Below are positions 26,879-34,770 of a stretch of DNA of 64,000 nucleotides, piece by piece (within the stretch, counting starts at the first letter, position 1; the number at the start of each line of letters is the position of its first letter). A program made the translations under genes and the position numbers. This DNA is from Acidimicrobiaceae bacterium (GTDB taxonomy: Bacteria; Actinomycetota; Acidimicrobiia; Acidimicrobiales; RAAP-2). The DNA lies in the NCBI GenBank assembly GCA_003170315.1, contig PNAH01000026.1:63909-127908 (forward strand), read 5' to 3'. Under the pieces are notes generated by a model, which worked only from the letters and a program-made list of their open reading frames with translations, was not told the DNA's origin and did not search any database.

Positions 26879-27685
26879 ATGAGCGTTGCCGATTTCATTC
26901 GGTGGGAGATACGAAATGCCCCAAGACGCGCCACACAAGCTCGGCGAGTTGCGATTGATGAATTCGACCGCGCGCCGCATCGGCTCCACAAGGCTGCAAA
27001 ACGCTGGCCTCTGCCCTCGACTCAGTTGGTATGCGTCTATCGGTACAGCAATCATGCCCACGTCGAGGCGATACTTGACAATTATGAAGTCCGAGCGGCG
27101 CTGTGGGCCCTTGACAAGACGCATCCGGCACTTGCTTCCCAGACGTGTGGTAGTGGGCCCGGTGGTCGATTTGCTCTCCTCAACAGACTCATCGGCGAGC
27201 TACCTGAGGACGGCAGCCACTTGGTCATCACGGACGATGATGTCACTTTCGCTCCAGGCAGTCTCGCAACGCTGGTGAAGACTTCGGCCCATTTCGGTAT
27301 AGACCTGGCTCAGCCGGCTCACGGTCCGCTCAGTCACTGCTCGTTCGACTACAACCGATTTCAGCGGGGCGTCATTGGGCGTCGCACCATGTGGGTCGAA
27401 ATTGGACCGACAGTATTATTCGGCCCAAAAGCTCGCGACGAACTCTTGCCGCTTCCGGAGAATTCGACAATGGGGTGGGGCCAGGAGGCAGTGTGGCACC
27501 AAGCAGCGAAGAATGGCCTGGCACTCGGTATCATCGATGGCGTCCGAATGCGCCACCGAGGCTATGTCGCCGCTTCCTATGACCTGGAGACAGCGGCAGC
27601 GGAGGACGCTAGAGCGCTCGCGAAATACGGGTTGACATCGCAAAGCGAAATGCAGATAACCATCTCCGCCTTAGCCATCGACTAG
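26879..27685 (+). CDS. Putative glycosyltransferase, GT-A-like, family unclear
   Basis: A 268-residue protein with TQLVCVYRYSNHAHVEAIL as the first strand, ALWALDKTHPAL, then GSHLVITDDDVTFAPGSLATLV: the DDD triplet with surrounding hydrophobics resembles the metal motif of GT-A enzymes (DUF707-like or GT2-like). Later blocks are TVLFGPKARDELLPLPE and GWGQEAVWHQAA. No membrane segment. GAGGAG is 12 bases upstream of the ATG. It lies in the glycan region and converges with the second GH26-like gene. Assignment to glycosyl transfer is likely but the family is not certain. Confidence 0.65.
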   Translation: MSVADFIRWEIRNAPRRATQARRVAIDEFDRAPHRLHKAAKRWPLPSTQLVCVYRYSNHAHVEAILDNYEVRAALWALDKTHPALASQTCGSGPGGRFALLNRLIGELPEDGSHLVITDDDVTFAPGSLATLVKTSAHFGIDLAQPAHGPLSHCSFDYNRFQRGVIGRRTMWVEIGPTVLFGPKARDELLPLPENSTMGWGQEAVWHQAAKNGLALGIIDGVRMRHRGYVAASYDLETAAAEDARALAKYGLTSQSEMQITISALAID

Positions 27686-27731
27686 TTGACTATCCAACGG
27701 GGTGAAGGGTCACTGTCGGGTAAGACCCCTA

Positions 27732-29063
27732 TTAGTTGCCGAACTCCTGTTGGTACGCCGCGTTGGACAGTGGTGTGCTGGAGCCCAGCACCATGGTGTT
27801 GCCCGCGACCTCGTCGAAGTACTGCTGGAAGGCGAAGTTTCCATTGTTGACCGCAGATCCAATCCCGTCAATGTAGGCGGGGTCGTCGCCCGATGGACTC
27901 GACACCAGACCCCACTCGGGAAAACTCATGGGCTTTCCTTGGGCGGCAGCGAACGCCTCAAAAGTGATCAGACCTGCAGGAACACGGGCCAACTGTGAGA
28001 AAGGCACTGCGGTATTGGGGTTCATGCACGACTGGTCATAGACGTCCAACCCCATAATGTCCACATACGCATTGCCGGGGTAGTAGTTCGCGTAAGGAGT
28101 TGACGCAGTGCAGGAGTTGGGATTCCAGTCGATGAGGAAGTGCTCGCCCGAAGCGGAACGCAGCGCGGTGACTTCGTTGTCGAAGCAGGTCGCCCACAGG
28201 CTCTGCTCTTGGGTGGTGGTGCCGATGAAATCGCCCTCCCACGACCCATTCATTTCCCAACCGAGACGAATCACTGAATTCTGTAGACCGGCGGCGACAA
28301 GATTCGTGCCGAGTTCTGAAGCGTACGTGTTGAAGTCTCCCGCCGCGCACGACTGCTCCCAACCCAGTGGGTTACTCGAGTCGGCGATACTCGCAGGGAT
28401 CAGACTTATTCCCAACACCATTTGACGGACCTGGGGATCTGCGGCGATCCATGAGGTGTATCCGGCACCTGATGGGCCAGTAAACCAAGGATCCGTCCAA
28501 TCGCTCCAGGCCAGGTCCGACCCATATGCTCCGAGGCACGTCACCGTAGAACTGGTCAGGGCATCATAGCTGGCGATTGTGGACTGAAGAGCGGAGAGAC
28601 TCCACCCGACGTTGCTGTTAGCGGTGAGGCATTCGCTTCGCGATGCACCTGCCGTGATGGGCCCACCCGAAGAGGAAGGAGTCGATGGTGCGGTCGTCGG
28701 CGCTGTCGGGTCGGTCGTGGTCGTCGTCGGAGGAGCCGTGGTCGTCGTTGTCACCGGAGGTGTGGTCGTCGTTGCCGCGCCGCCGCCGCCGCCGCCAGGC
28801 GCGACCGTCGCACCGGTCGACGTGGAGCTGATTGGAGACTGGCGGTCAAGCCCGAATCTGATCAGCTGGCTGATACCCGACTCCGACACGAAGACGTACG
28901 CGTGAGTCGCCGTTCCCGCAACCGCGGGGGTTGACCCGCTGGCCGAAGCATCGACGGTGATCATCGCCACGAGTGCAAAGGAGGTGACAGCAAGAGTCAC
29001 GCCCTTTAGAAAACGGTGCGTCGTCTCGCCCTTAACAAATTTTGTGATTGTGCCCTTATTCAT
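27732..29063 (-). CDS. Secreted GH26-like glycoside hydrolase (copy 2) with long Thr/Pro linker
   Basis: A 443-residue paralogue of the protein at 16067-17233. After MNKGTITK a hydrophobic signal or anchor helix (GVTLAVTSFALVAMITVDA) is followed by an extracytoplasmic segment, a glycine run, and a linker of repeated TTTT/TAPPTTTT type (about 95-130). The catalytic domain follows. The probable acid/base is E270 (RLGWEMNG) and the nucleophile E383 (FPEWGL). Conserved paired cysteines match copy 1. The ATG at 29063 is favoured because the charged signal start follows it; the open frame extends to 29096. Cell-surface location is inferred. Role as in copy 1: beta-glycan cleavage or trimming, substrate unknown. 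Confidence 0.85.
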   Translation of the reverse strand: MNKGTITKFVKGETTHRFLKGVTLAVTSFALVAMITVDASASGSTPAVAGTATHAYVFVSESGISQLIRFGLDRQSPISSTSTGATVAPGGGGGGAATTTTPPVTTTTTAPPTTTTTDPTAPTTAPSTPSSSGGPITAGASRSECLTANSNVGWSLSALQSTIASYDALTSSTVTCLGAYGSDLAWSDWTDPWFTGPSGAGYTSWIAADPQVRQMVLGISLIPASIADSSNPLGWEQSCAAGDFNTYASELGTNLVAAGLQNSVIRLGWEMNGSWEGDFIGTTTQEQSLWATCFDNEVTALRSASGEHFLIDWNPNSCTASTPYANYYPGNAYVDIMGLDVYDQSCMNPNTAVPFSQLARVPAGLITFEAFAAAQGKPMSFPEWGLVSSPSGDDPAYIDGIGSAVNNGNFAFQQYFDEVAGNTMVLGSSTPLSNAAYQQEFGN

Positions 29064-29204
29064 GTTGTATAAATTCACAGGCGCAAATCGCGGCAACGCC
29101 TACGGTCCCACAACATTCACCCAACTTGGTCAGACAACGCGGTTTACCAGGACTTTTGGGGAATCTTTTGTATTAAAAAGTTGCGTCTCATTGACGCCGC
29201 GTAA

Positions 29205-29516
29205 TCAATCAACGCCGCCGACATCGTTCACCGTCTTGAGCAACCCGCCAGCGAGCGCGGTGCGCCACATTGCGTGCGCACTGATAATGGCCCGGAGTTC
29301 GTCGCGAACGCGCCCAACGAGTGGTGTCGCATCATCGGATCCAGATCTCTCTTAATAGATCTGGACTCACCCTGACAGAACGCCTGAAACGAATCGTTCA
29401 ACGCTCGAATTCGTGACGAGTTCCCAAACGGCCGGCAGTTCGACAGTCTCTTCGAGGCAAAGGTCGTGCTCGAAGACTGGCAACATGAACACAATCACGA
29501 CTCGTGGACGGATTAA
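29205..29516 (+). pseudogene. Relic of an IS3-type transposase (rve/DDE core, C-terminal half)
   Basis: In one plus-strand frame the translation runs ADIVHRLE, ERGAPHCVRTDNGPEFVA, EWCRIIGSRSLL, then DLDSP-stop-QNA-stop-NESFNARIRDEF and FDSLFEAKVVLEDWQHEHN. RTDNGPEF and the DEF...FDSLFEAKVVLEDW order are characteristic of the C-terminal half of IS3-family OrfB transposases. Two TGA codons (at 29358-29360 and 29370-29372 by frame) interrupt it, and neither the N-terminal half nor clear terminal repeats were found. It is a dead remnant between the GH26-like and GT-C genes and indicates past transposition. Confidence 0.82.
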
Positions 29517-29623
29517 TCAGATCGTGGCGCACCGACGGCTGGAACTCCGAGTCGAAACGTAACGAAGGCCCGTCGGTTCGATAGTACGAGAGGTCGGTGC
29601 GCCAAAGATGTTGACGGATCGTT

Positions 29624-31108
29624 TCAGCGGCGATGAAAGTGAATCACGCCCACACCGCTAATCGATCCGCTTTTCACTCGAATGAATCCATGGCTTCTCA
29701 GGCTGGATATGAATCCCCCCGTCCCTTTCACACTCCCGTCGTTCACCACCCACACGTTGCTGGGTGCGACCACGAAGGCGCTCGCACTCTCACGTAAATC
29801 GAGACCCTCGATGAACGACTGATTCGACACTTGCGGCCAGCGGCGTAGCGGCGAGCCAGCGCGCTCCAAGTAATACTCGACTGCGGTCGTAATGGAATGG
29901 TCCGGCAGTGCGACCTCGCTCGTTGGGCTGGCGTTGCGCATGATGTACTGCGCGGCGCTCTGTAGATTTTCGAATTGGGATCTCGAGACGGTGACCGAGT
30001 TCGCAAAGAGAATGACCAGGATAGCGATCATCGCCCCGATGACGATTATTTGCCTTCGAACCGTTAACCGAGCCCGTAGCGCTCGCAGCGCGTACGTGAT
30101 GAGTAACGCTAACGCAATCGCCATCCCTGGCACCGACGCGGTCACGTAGCGGTCCACGTAGATGAGATGTACTGCGGTTATGAGAACGAGAATCGCCGTT
30201 GGCACGACTGCCCAACAGAGGCAGACGACCAACCGGTCGACTTCGAAACGAGACAGGGCCAAGTTGCGCCGGCGCCATCCGAATACGCATCCGGCAACCG
30301 TGAGGAGTCCGATTACCGCGACGATAACTGGATAGATCAGGTGCCCGAGCGCCGAGGATGCCGGCCCTTCAATGTCTTCCAGAAACGATTTCGGAGTTAG
30401 AGCGCGGATCCACGCAACTTGGCCCTGTTGATGTGCCACGAACGCTAGGAATGTCACTACTGCCACGACCAGTATTCCGATCGGTGCCAGCAATCTGCGC
30501 CACTGACGACGAAACAACTGAGACTTCATCGCGGCGCTAGCTCCTAGCACGCTGAGTGGCGCCAAGACCATGAACAGTTGCAGCATGAGCGTCACTATCG
30601 CAAGAAAACTGAACAGCCATACCCAACGGACTTCTCCTCGATCGAACCACCTCATGAGGGCTGCGACGGACAGGACGGAAGTCAACGTTGCAAGGGCGTA
30701 GGGACGGGTGTTCAGCGCTTCGGTGATCATGAGCGGACTTGTGCACGTAATGACGACGGCGAGGAGTCCGCACCAGAAGCCAGCTACGCGGTTGGCGAGA
30801 ACTCCAACGAAATATACGGTAAGACCGTATGCGAGTAACGAGAGGGCTCTCGCCCATTGAATGCTGTACGACGGCTCGAGCCAAAAATGAAGGAGCGCGT
30901 AGTAGATCACGACCACACGGTCAACGACGAGAGACTGATGCCACAAGGCAGTCCAACCCAAATGTGCGGAGTAGAGCGAAGCCCCCTCATCCCGCGATAT
31001 CGACTTATTGAGAAAGGGCAGTAGCGCCGCCGAGGACAAAATCGAGACGATTGCAAATATGGCATTCGAAGCGCTTCCTGGTGTGCGCGCCGTCTTCGGA
31101 GAAACCAT
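29624..31108 (-). CDS. GT-C type membrane glycosyltransferase (ArnT/PMT-like)
   Basis: A 494-residue polytopic protein with about ten transmembrane helices. The first outer loop carries SRDEGASLYS, the acidic DE motif of GT39/GT83-type enzymes that use polyprenyl-phosphate sugars as donors. A short soluble C-terminal domain (about 420-494) follows the last helix. The ATG at 31108 is preferred because homology to the family begins soon after it; upstream codons to 31219 overlap a tRNA fragment's flank. It acts on the outer face of the membrane. Its donor could be the product of the dolichol-phosphate-mannose-synthase-like GT2 enzymes nearby (inference). Confidence 0.85.
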   Translation of the reverse strand: MVSPKTARTPGSASNAIFAIVSILSSAALLPFLNKSISRDEGASLYSAHLGWTALWHQSLVVDRVVVIYYALLHFWLEPSYSIQWARALSLLAYGLTVYFVGVLANRVAGFWCGLLAVVITCTSPLMITEALNTRPYALATLTSVLSVAALMRWFDRGEVRWVWLFSFLAIVTLMLQLFMVLAPLSVLGASAAMKSQLFRRQWRRLLAPIGILVVAVVTFLAFVAHQQGQVAWIRALTPKSFLEDIEGPASSALGHLIYPVIVAVIGLLTVAGCVFGWRRRNLALSRFEVDRLVVCLCWAVVPTAILVLITAVHLIYVDRYVTASVPGMAIALALLITYALRALRARLTVRRQIIVIGAMIAILVILFANSVTVSRSQFENLQSAAQYIMRNASPTSEVALPDHSITTAVEYYLERAGSPLRRWPQVSNQSFIEGLDLRESASAFVVAPSNVWVVNDGSVKGTGGFISSLRSHGFIRVKSGSISGVGVIHFHRR

Positions 31109-31223
31109 GATTTTCGCTTCACTTTCAAGAAAGAAAAACCGGCTGAAGGGTCGTGACGTCAGTGTTCTCGAAACCTTAATCAAATACCGGTGCGATTTCG
31201 TACGTTCGCAGCGACGCAAGTCT

Positions 31224-31275
31224 TGGAGCGGGCGACGGGAATCGAACCCGCGTTCTCAGCTTGGGAAACTGAGAT
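31224..31275 (-). tRNA. 3' fragment of tRNA-Gly(CCC), truncated; likely attachment-site remnant
   Basis: Read on the minus strand, the anticodon arm has loop TTCCCAA (anticodon CCC, positions 31265-31263), then the variable region, a T-arm with GGTTCGATTCC, the acceptor 3' half CGCCCGCT and an encoded CCA. The 5' acceptor strand (expected GCGGGCG) and the D-arm are absent from the following bases (31276-31320). Only about 52 bases of the gene remain, ending at the anticodon stem. Such 3' tRNA copies are what tRNA-targeting integrases leave at one end of an island. No intact copy is in this window. Confidence 0.9.
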
Positions 31276-31919
31276 TCAGAAATGAATGTGATTGCAGAAC
31301 TGTTGCGCATTAAGCACTTGAAAGGTCGCGAGTTCCAACAAATGCCGTTGGATTCGGCTGCGAGGCGGCAGTCATTGGAAGTTCTGGTAGGCGGGAGCTC
31401 CCGCAGTATGCGCTTGTAATCTCATTTAAAATCCGGGCGTCAGGCTTGGAGGTACTTTTGGCCAAGTGGACCAGTAATTTCCGAGCACGCGCCCGTGTCT
31501 CAAGGATTCCGAAGTTACAACACTAAGGAATCAATGATTTCGATCCTCCAATCGAGATCCTCAATTGCCATTGACGAATCGCGAAACCCACGTGCATCCC
31601 ACTCATAATCATCCCGATTTAGGCGTCAGGAGCAACCCTGGAGAATCGCCCAACGAAGAGGCTGAACGTCGAATTAGGCACTGAATTGATAGTCGGGGAA
31701 GCGATTATTTAATTTCCTAATCGTGACTATCTTTGCAATTTGTGTTCTGACGGTCCTGGTCCGAGCCACTAAATAAATCTTCGAAGCTCGCGGTGGCGCT
31801 CTTAGGGAATCACAACGGATTCACACCCACTTGACAACGCACTCAAAAACTGGGATGGTGTTTTTCGCAAGGGCATATTCGAAGGATACGGCTTTGAAAA
31901 ATAGCTCTGCGATCTTGGT
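31276..31919. other. 644-base gene-free stretch beside the tRNA fragment
   Basis: The sequence is visibly more AT-rich than flanking genes and has no long open frame, ribosome site or family match on either strand. It may be eroded island DNA. The promoter for the GT2 copy at 31920 should lie in its last 100 bases, but I cannot define it. Confidence 0.5.
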
Positions 31920-32714
31920 TTGAGATCCGGAATGTTCACCGACTCAACAAGTGAGTTCACGCCATTCCGGCTTTCGATAATCGTCCCCTCCTACAACGAG
32001 CATTTGACCATTCTCAGGGTGCTAGATGCACTTTTGTCTCTTGACATACCTGGGAAAGAACTTGAAATCATTGTGGTCAACGATGGTTCCACTGACGGCA
32101 CGGCAGAATTGCTCGAGTCATTTGATGACTCCAGATGCGTCAAAGTCAGTCACGCGGTGAACCTTGGCAAAGGTGCTGCAGTGCGAACGGGAATCGCTTC
32201 CGCCCAGGGCTCGCACGCACTCATTTTCGACGCCGACCAAGAGTACGACGTCGCCGATATTCCGCGATTGGTTACACCGATCCTGTCGGGCAGAGCCGAA
32301 GTGGTGTACGGGAATCGGATGTCCGGCTTCGGGACCGTGCACCCGTCCCTCTGGCACTCCGTCGGTAACAAGGCGATGACATTTGTTGCAAACATCATGT
32401 TTGGCTCTGCAATTTCTGACTTGCACACTTGCCTCAAACTCATCCCCATGCCACTTCTTCGTAGTTTTAAGCTCGACGAAAATGGTTTCGGATTGGATAC
32501 CGAAGTAAGCGCTGAAATGCTTCGCGCCGGATTTCGTCCTTTCGAAGTCCCAATTAGCTATGTGGGTCGTAGCAAAGAAGAAGGAAAGAAGATTCGACTC
32601 AATGACGCACTTCGATGTGTCTTCGTGCTCGTCAAAGTTCGTCTCCGGCCCGTCACTCCGTACGGGCGGCGAAATCGCGCTCTGACGCCTCGGGTACACA
32701 CTTCTACGGACTGA
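31920..32714 (+). CDS. Dolichol-phosphate mannosyltransferase-like family 2 glycosyltransferase (copy B)
   Basis: A 264-residue paralogue of the enzyme at 10055-10849, same length, gap-free alignment, about four-fifths identical by eye. All family elements are kept: FRLSIIVPSYNE, NDGSTDGT, FDADQEYD, YGNRMSGFG, SYVGRSKEEGKKIR. TTG at 31920 corresponds to the ATG of copy A; the ATG at 31932 (conserved in both copies) is an equally good start. It is probably functional and would make polyprenyl-phosphate sugar. Downstream lies a broken copy of the GT4 gene that also accompanies copy A, so the pair moved as a unit. Confidence 0.9.
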   Translation: MRSGMFTDSTSEFTPFRLSIIVPSYNEHLTILRVLDALLSLDIPGKELEIIVVNDGSTDGTAELLESFDDSRCVKVSHAVNLGKGAAVRTGIASAQGSHALIFDADQEYDVADIPRLVTPILSGRAEVVYGNRMSGFGTVHPSLWHSVGNKAMTFVANIMFGSAISDLHTCLKLIPMPLLRSFKLDENGFGLDTEVSAEMLRAGFRPFEVPISYVGRSKEEGKKIRLNDALRCVFVLVKVRLRPVTPYGRRNRALTPRVHTSTD

Positions 32715-32973
32715 ACACGGTCAGAACGGCCGACTCGTCATGTTCACTCGCGTAGTCGAAGTTCGCGTTCGGTCCCTGCGTGGCTGGGATCGTGGAATTC
32801 AAAAGTGGTCCCATAACCCTGGACATCATCACGACTTGGAAGTCCGGCGACCCGGCTTACCAATTTTATGGGCGCACACTAGGGTCTTACAATGATCGAC
32901 CGGCACCGAAGTTGAGATTCGCCTTTCTCTTGTTCTCAAAGTCACTCTTTTCGAGGTACTGCCGGATGACCCC

Positions 32974-33201
32974 GTGAGTCGTCTTCGGGTAGCCCACGTG
33001 ACCGACGGGGACCGAGCGGTCTTTTCTCCAACCGATTCTCTTCGCCCTTTCGACGTTTCACCTGTCTTAATTCGCAAGTTTGACTTCATGGAGGCGGCTT
33101 ACATGCCTCGTCTACAGCTCCTTCCGCTTCGCCTGGGCACATGGATCCGACGAGTGCCGCTCGGTATCACTTGGAACGAAGTGAGGAATCGAGAAGGATG
33201 A
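32974..33201 (+). pseudogene. Internally deleted remnant of the family 4 glycosyltransferase at 8826-9980
   Basis: A 75-codon frame starting SRLRVAHVTDGDRAVFS matches the first strand of the intact GT4 (MKRLRVAVVSDA), and its second part, IRKFDFMEAAYMPRLQLLPLRLGTWIRRVPLGITWNEV, matches residues around 98-135 of that protein. The glycine loop region between them and everything after the WNEV/WHEV position are missing. It ends at a TGA overlapping the galE start (ATGA). Neighbourhood order (GT2, then GT4) is the same as at 8826-10849. It is a decay product of a duplicated pair. Confidence 0.8.
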
Positions 33202-34154
33202 GAGTTCTTGTGACTGGCGCCGCTGGATTTATCGGCTCGACGACCGCCGAACTATTGCTGTCAAATGGTGACGAAGTTGTCGCTTTCGACAGTTTGGTCA
33301 CCGGTCGATTCGAGAACGTGCCGCCAGGAGCGACGTTTGTAGAAGGCGACTGTGGTGACGTTGAATTGGTGAGGTCGCTAGGTCACTTCGATGCATGCGT
33401 GCATTTCGCGGCCCGAATTGAGCCGAGCGAATCGATGAAGAATCCTGAGGACTTCTTCTCCAATAACGTTGCGTCGAGCTTTCGCCTCCTCGACGCGCTC
33501 ATTAAGTCGGGCGTTGAACGGTTCATTTTTTCATCGTCGTGCGCGGTCTACGGCGACCAGATCGAGATGCCGATTGACGAGACTCGTACGACCCAGCCTC
33601 AGAGTCCGTACGGTCAGTCCAAACTTATGGTGGAAGATGGTCTGAGATGGCTGGTATCTGCGGGCCGGTTACGCGCGGCATCAATGCGCTACTTCAATGC
33701 GGCGGGGGGTACTCTGGCGCACCCGGAACGCCACATTCCGGAAGGTCATCTCATACCCATTGCACTGGATGCCGCCGATGGTCATCGAGAGTATCTCGAG
33801 ATCTTCGGTAATGACTATCCGACACCCGATGGCACGTGCATTCGAGACTACATCCACGTTAAGGATCTCGCCGAGGCCCACGTGCTCGCCATCACTGCGC
33901 TGGAGAATCATCGTGAACTGGTGTTAAATCTCGGTTCCGGTGTGGGATATTCCAATCGCCAAGTTGTCGAGACGGTAAAGAAGGTAACGCAGCGCGACTT
34001 TGAAATCCGCTACTCAGGGCGCCGATCTGGCGACCCCGCGGTGGCAGTTGCCAGCAATGAGCGAGCACGCGTGATGTTGGACTGGCAACCTGAGCAATCG
34101 GACATTGAAGTCATTGTCGCCGACGCGTGGGCGGCCCGTCAGGCTTTAGGTTGA
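33198..34154 (+). CDS. galE: UDP-glucose 4-epimerase family NAD-dependent epimerase
   Basis: A 318-residue extended short-chain dehydrogenase. The NAD-binding glycine motif GAAGFIG is at residues 7-13, the catalytic serine region is FSSSCAVYG (about 111-119), and the active site YGQSK gives Y138 and K142. The DYIHVKDLAEAHV block is typical of GalE. The enzyme interconverts UDP-glucose and UDP-galactose in the cytosol and would supply donor sugar to the glycan region. The ATG at 33198 (AGAAGG just before) overlaps the stop of the broken GT4. Assignment to GalE rather than another UDP-sugar epimerase is probable, not certain. Confidence 0.85.
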   Translation: MRVLVTGAAGFIGSTTAELLLSNGDEVVAFDSLVTGRFENVPPGATFVEGDCGDVELVRSLGHFDACVHFAARIEPSESMKNPEDFFSNNVASSFRLLDALIKSGVERFIFSSSCAVYGDQIEMPIDETRTTQPQSPYGQSKLMVEDGLRWLVSAGRLRAASMRYFNAAGGTLAHPERHIPEGHLIPIALDAADGHREYLEIFGNDYPTPDGTCIRDYIHVKDLAEAHVLAITALENHRELVLNLGSGVGYSNRQVVETVKKVTQRDFEIRYSGRRSGDPAVAVASNERARVMLDWQPEQSDIEVIVADAWAARQALG

Positions 34155-34306
34155 TCTGCGAATTGTGAACTTCGCCCTCGACGATGTTCACGACGGCTGG
34201 ACTCGATGAGGTTCGGATTCGTGCGCGCACGGTGATTTGCGGTGGCGTGTGAGACGCGATGAAAAATGTGCTTGACCGCAGGTCACCATCGATTGATAAT
34301 GGCGGT

Positions 34307-34660
34307 ATGTCCAGCGAAGAGGTCACGGTGTACCTCAATGCGCTCGAGGAGCCCAAGCGCACCGCGCTGCAGAAGCTTCGCGAAACGATCCTTGAGGTGA
34401 TCCCGGAGGCTGAGCAGGGAATCTCGTATCAGGTCCCGGCGTTCCGTGTCGGCGGGAAGGTCATTGCCGGCTTTGCGGCTTTCACGAATCATCTCAGTTA
34501 TCTGCCGCACAGTGGCGCCGTTTTTCCAGAACTCAAGGAGGAGTTAGTTGCCTACAGCAAATCGATCGGTGCTCTGCGCTTCCCAATCGACCAACCCCTT
34601 CCGAAGGAGATCGTCGAGAAGCTGATCGAGGTGCGCATGAAGCAGGCATTCGCCACGTAG
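34307..34660 (+). CDS. DUF1801 (YdhG-like) domain protein
   Basis: A 117-residue small alpha/beta protein. The order EEVTVYLNALEEPKRTALQKLRETI, IPEAEQGISYQVPAFRVGGKVIAGFAAF, HLSYLPHSGAVF and the final PLPKEIVEKLIEVRMKQ is that of DUF1801. Members are cytosolic and have been linked to iron handling in Bacillus, without firm function here. The ATG at 34307 precedes the domain directly; an upstream in-frame ATG at 34259 has no ribosome site. It stands alone. Confidence 0.85.
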   Translation: MSSEEVTVYLNALEEPKRTALQKLRETILEVIPEAEQGISYQVPAFRVGGKVIAGFAAFTNHLSYLPHSGAVFPELKEELVAYSKSIGALRFPIDQPLPKEIVEKLIEVRMKQAFAT

Positions 34661-34770
34661 GAGCTCGGTTCTGATCGATTGCGTCGGGTACGTCGCCCGT
34701 GTCCGGCGTGACGAGCCTGAGATTTAAACCGTGCTCGGTTCCGCCCCGACCTTGTTCTTAGGCTGGCGTG

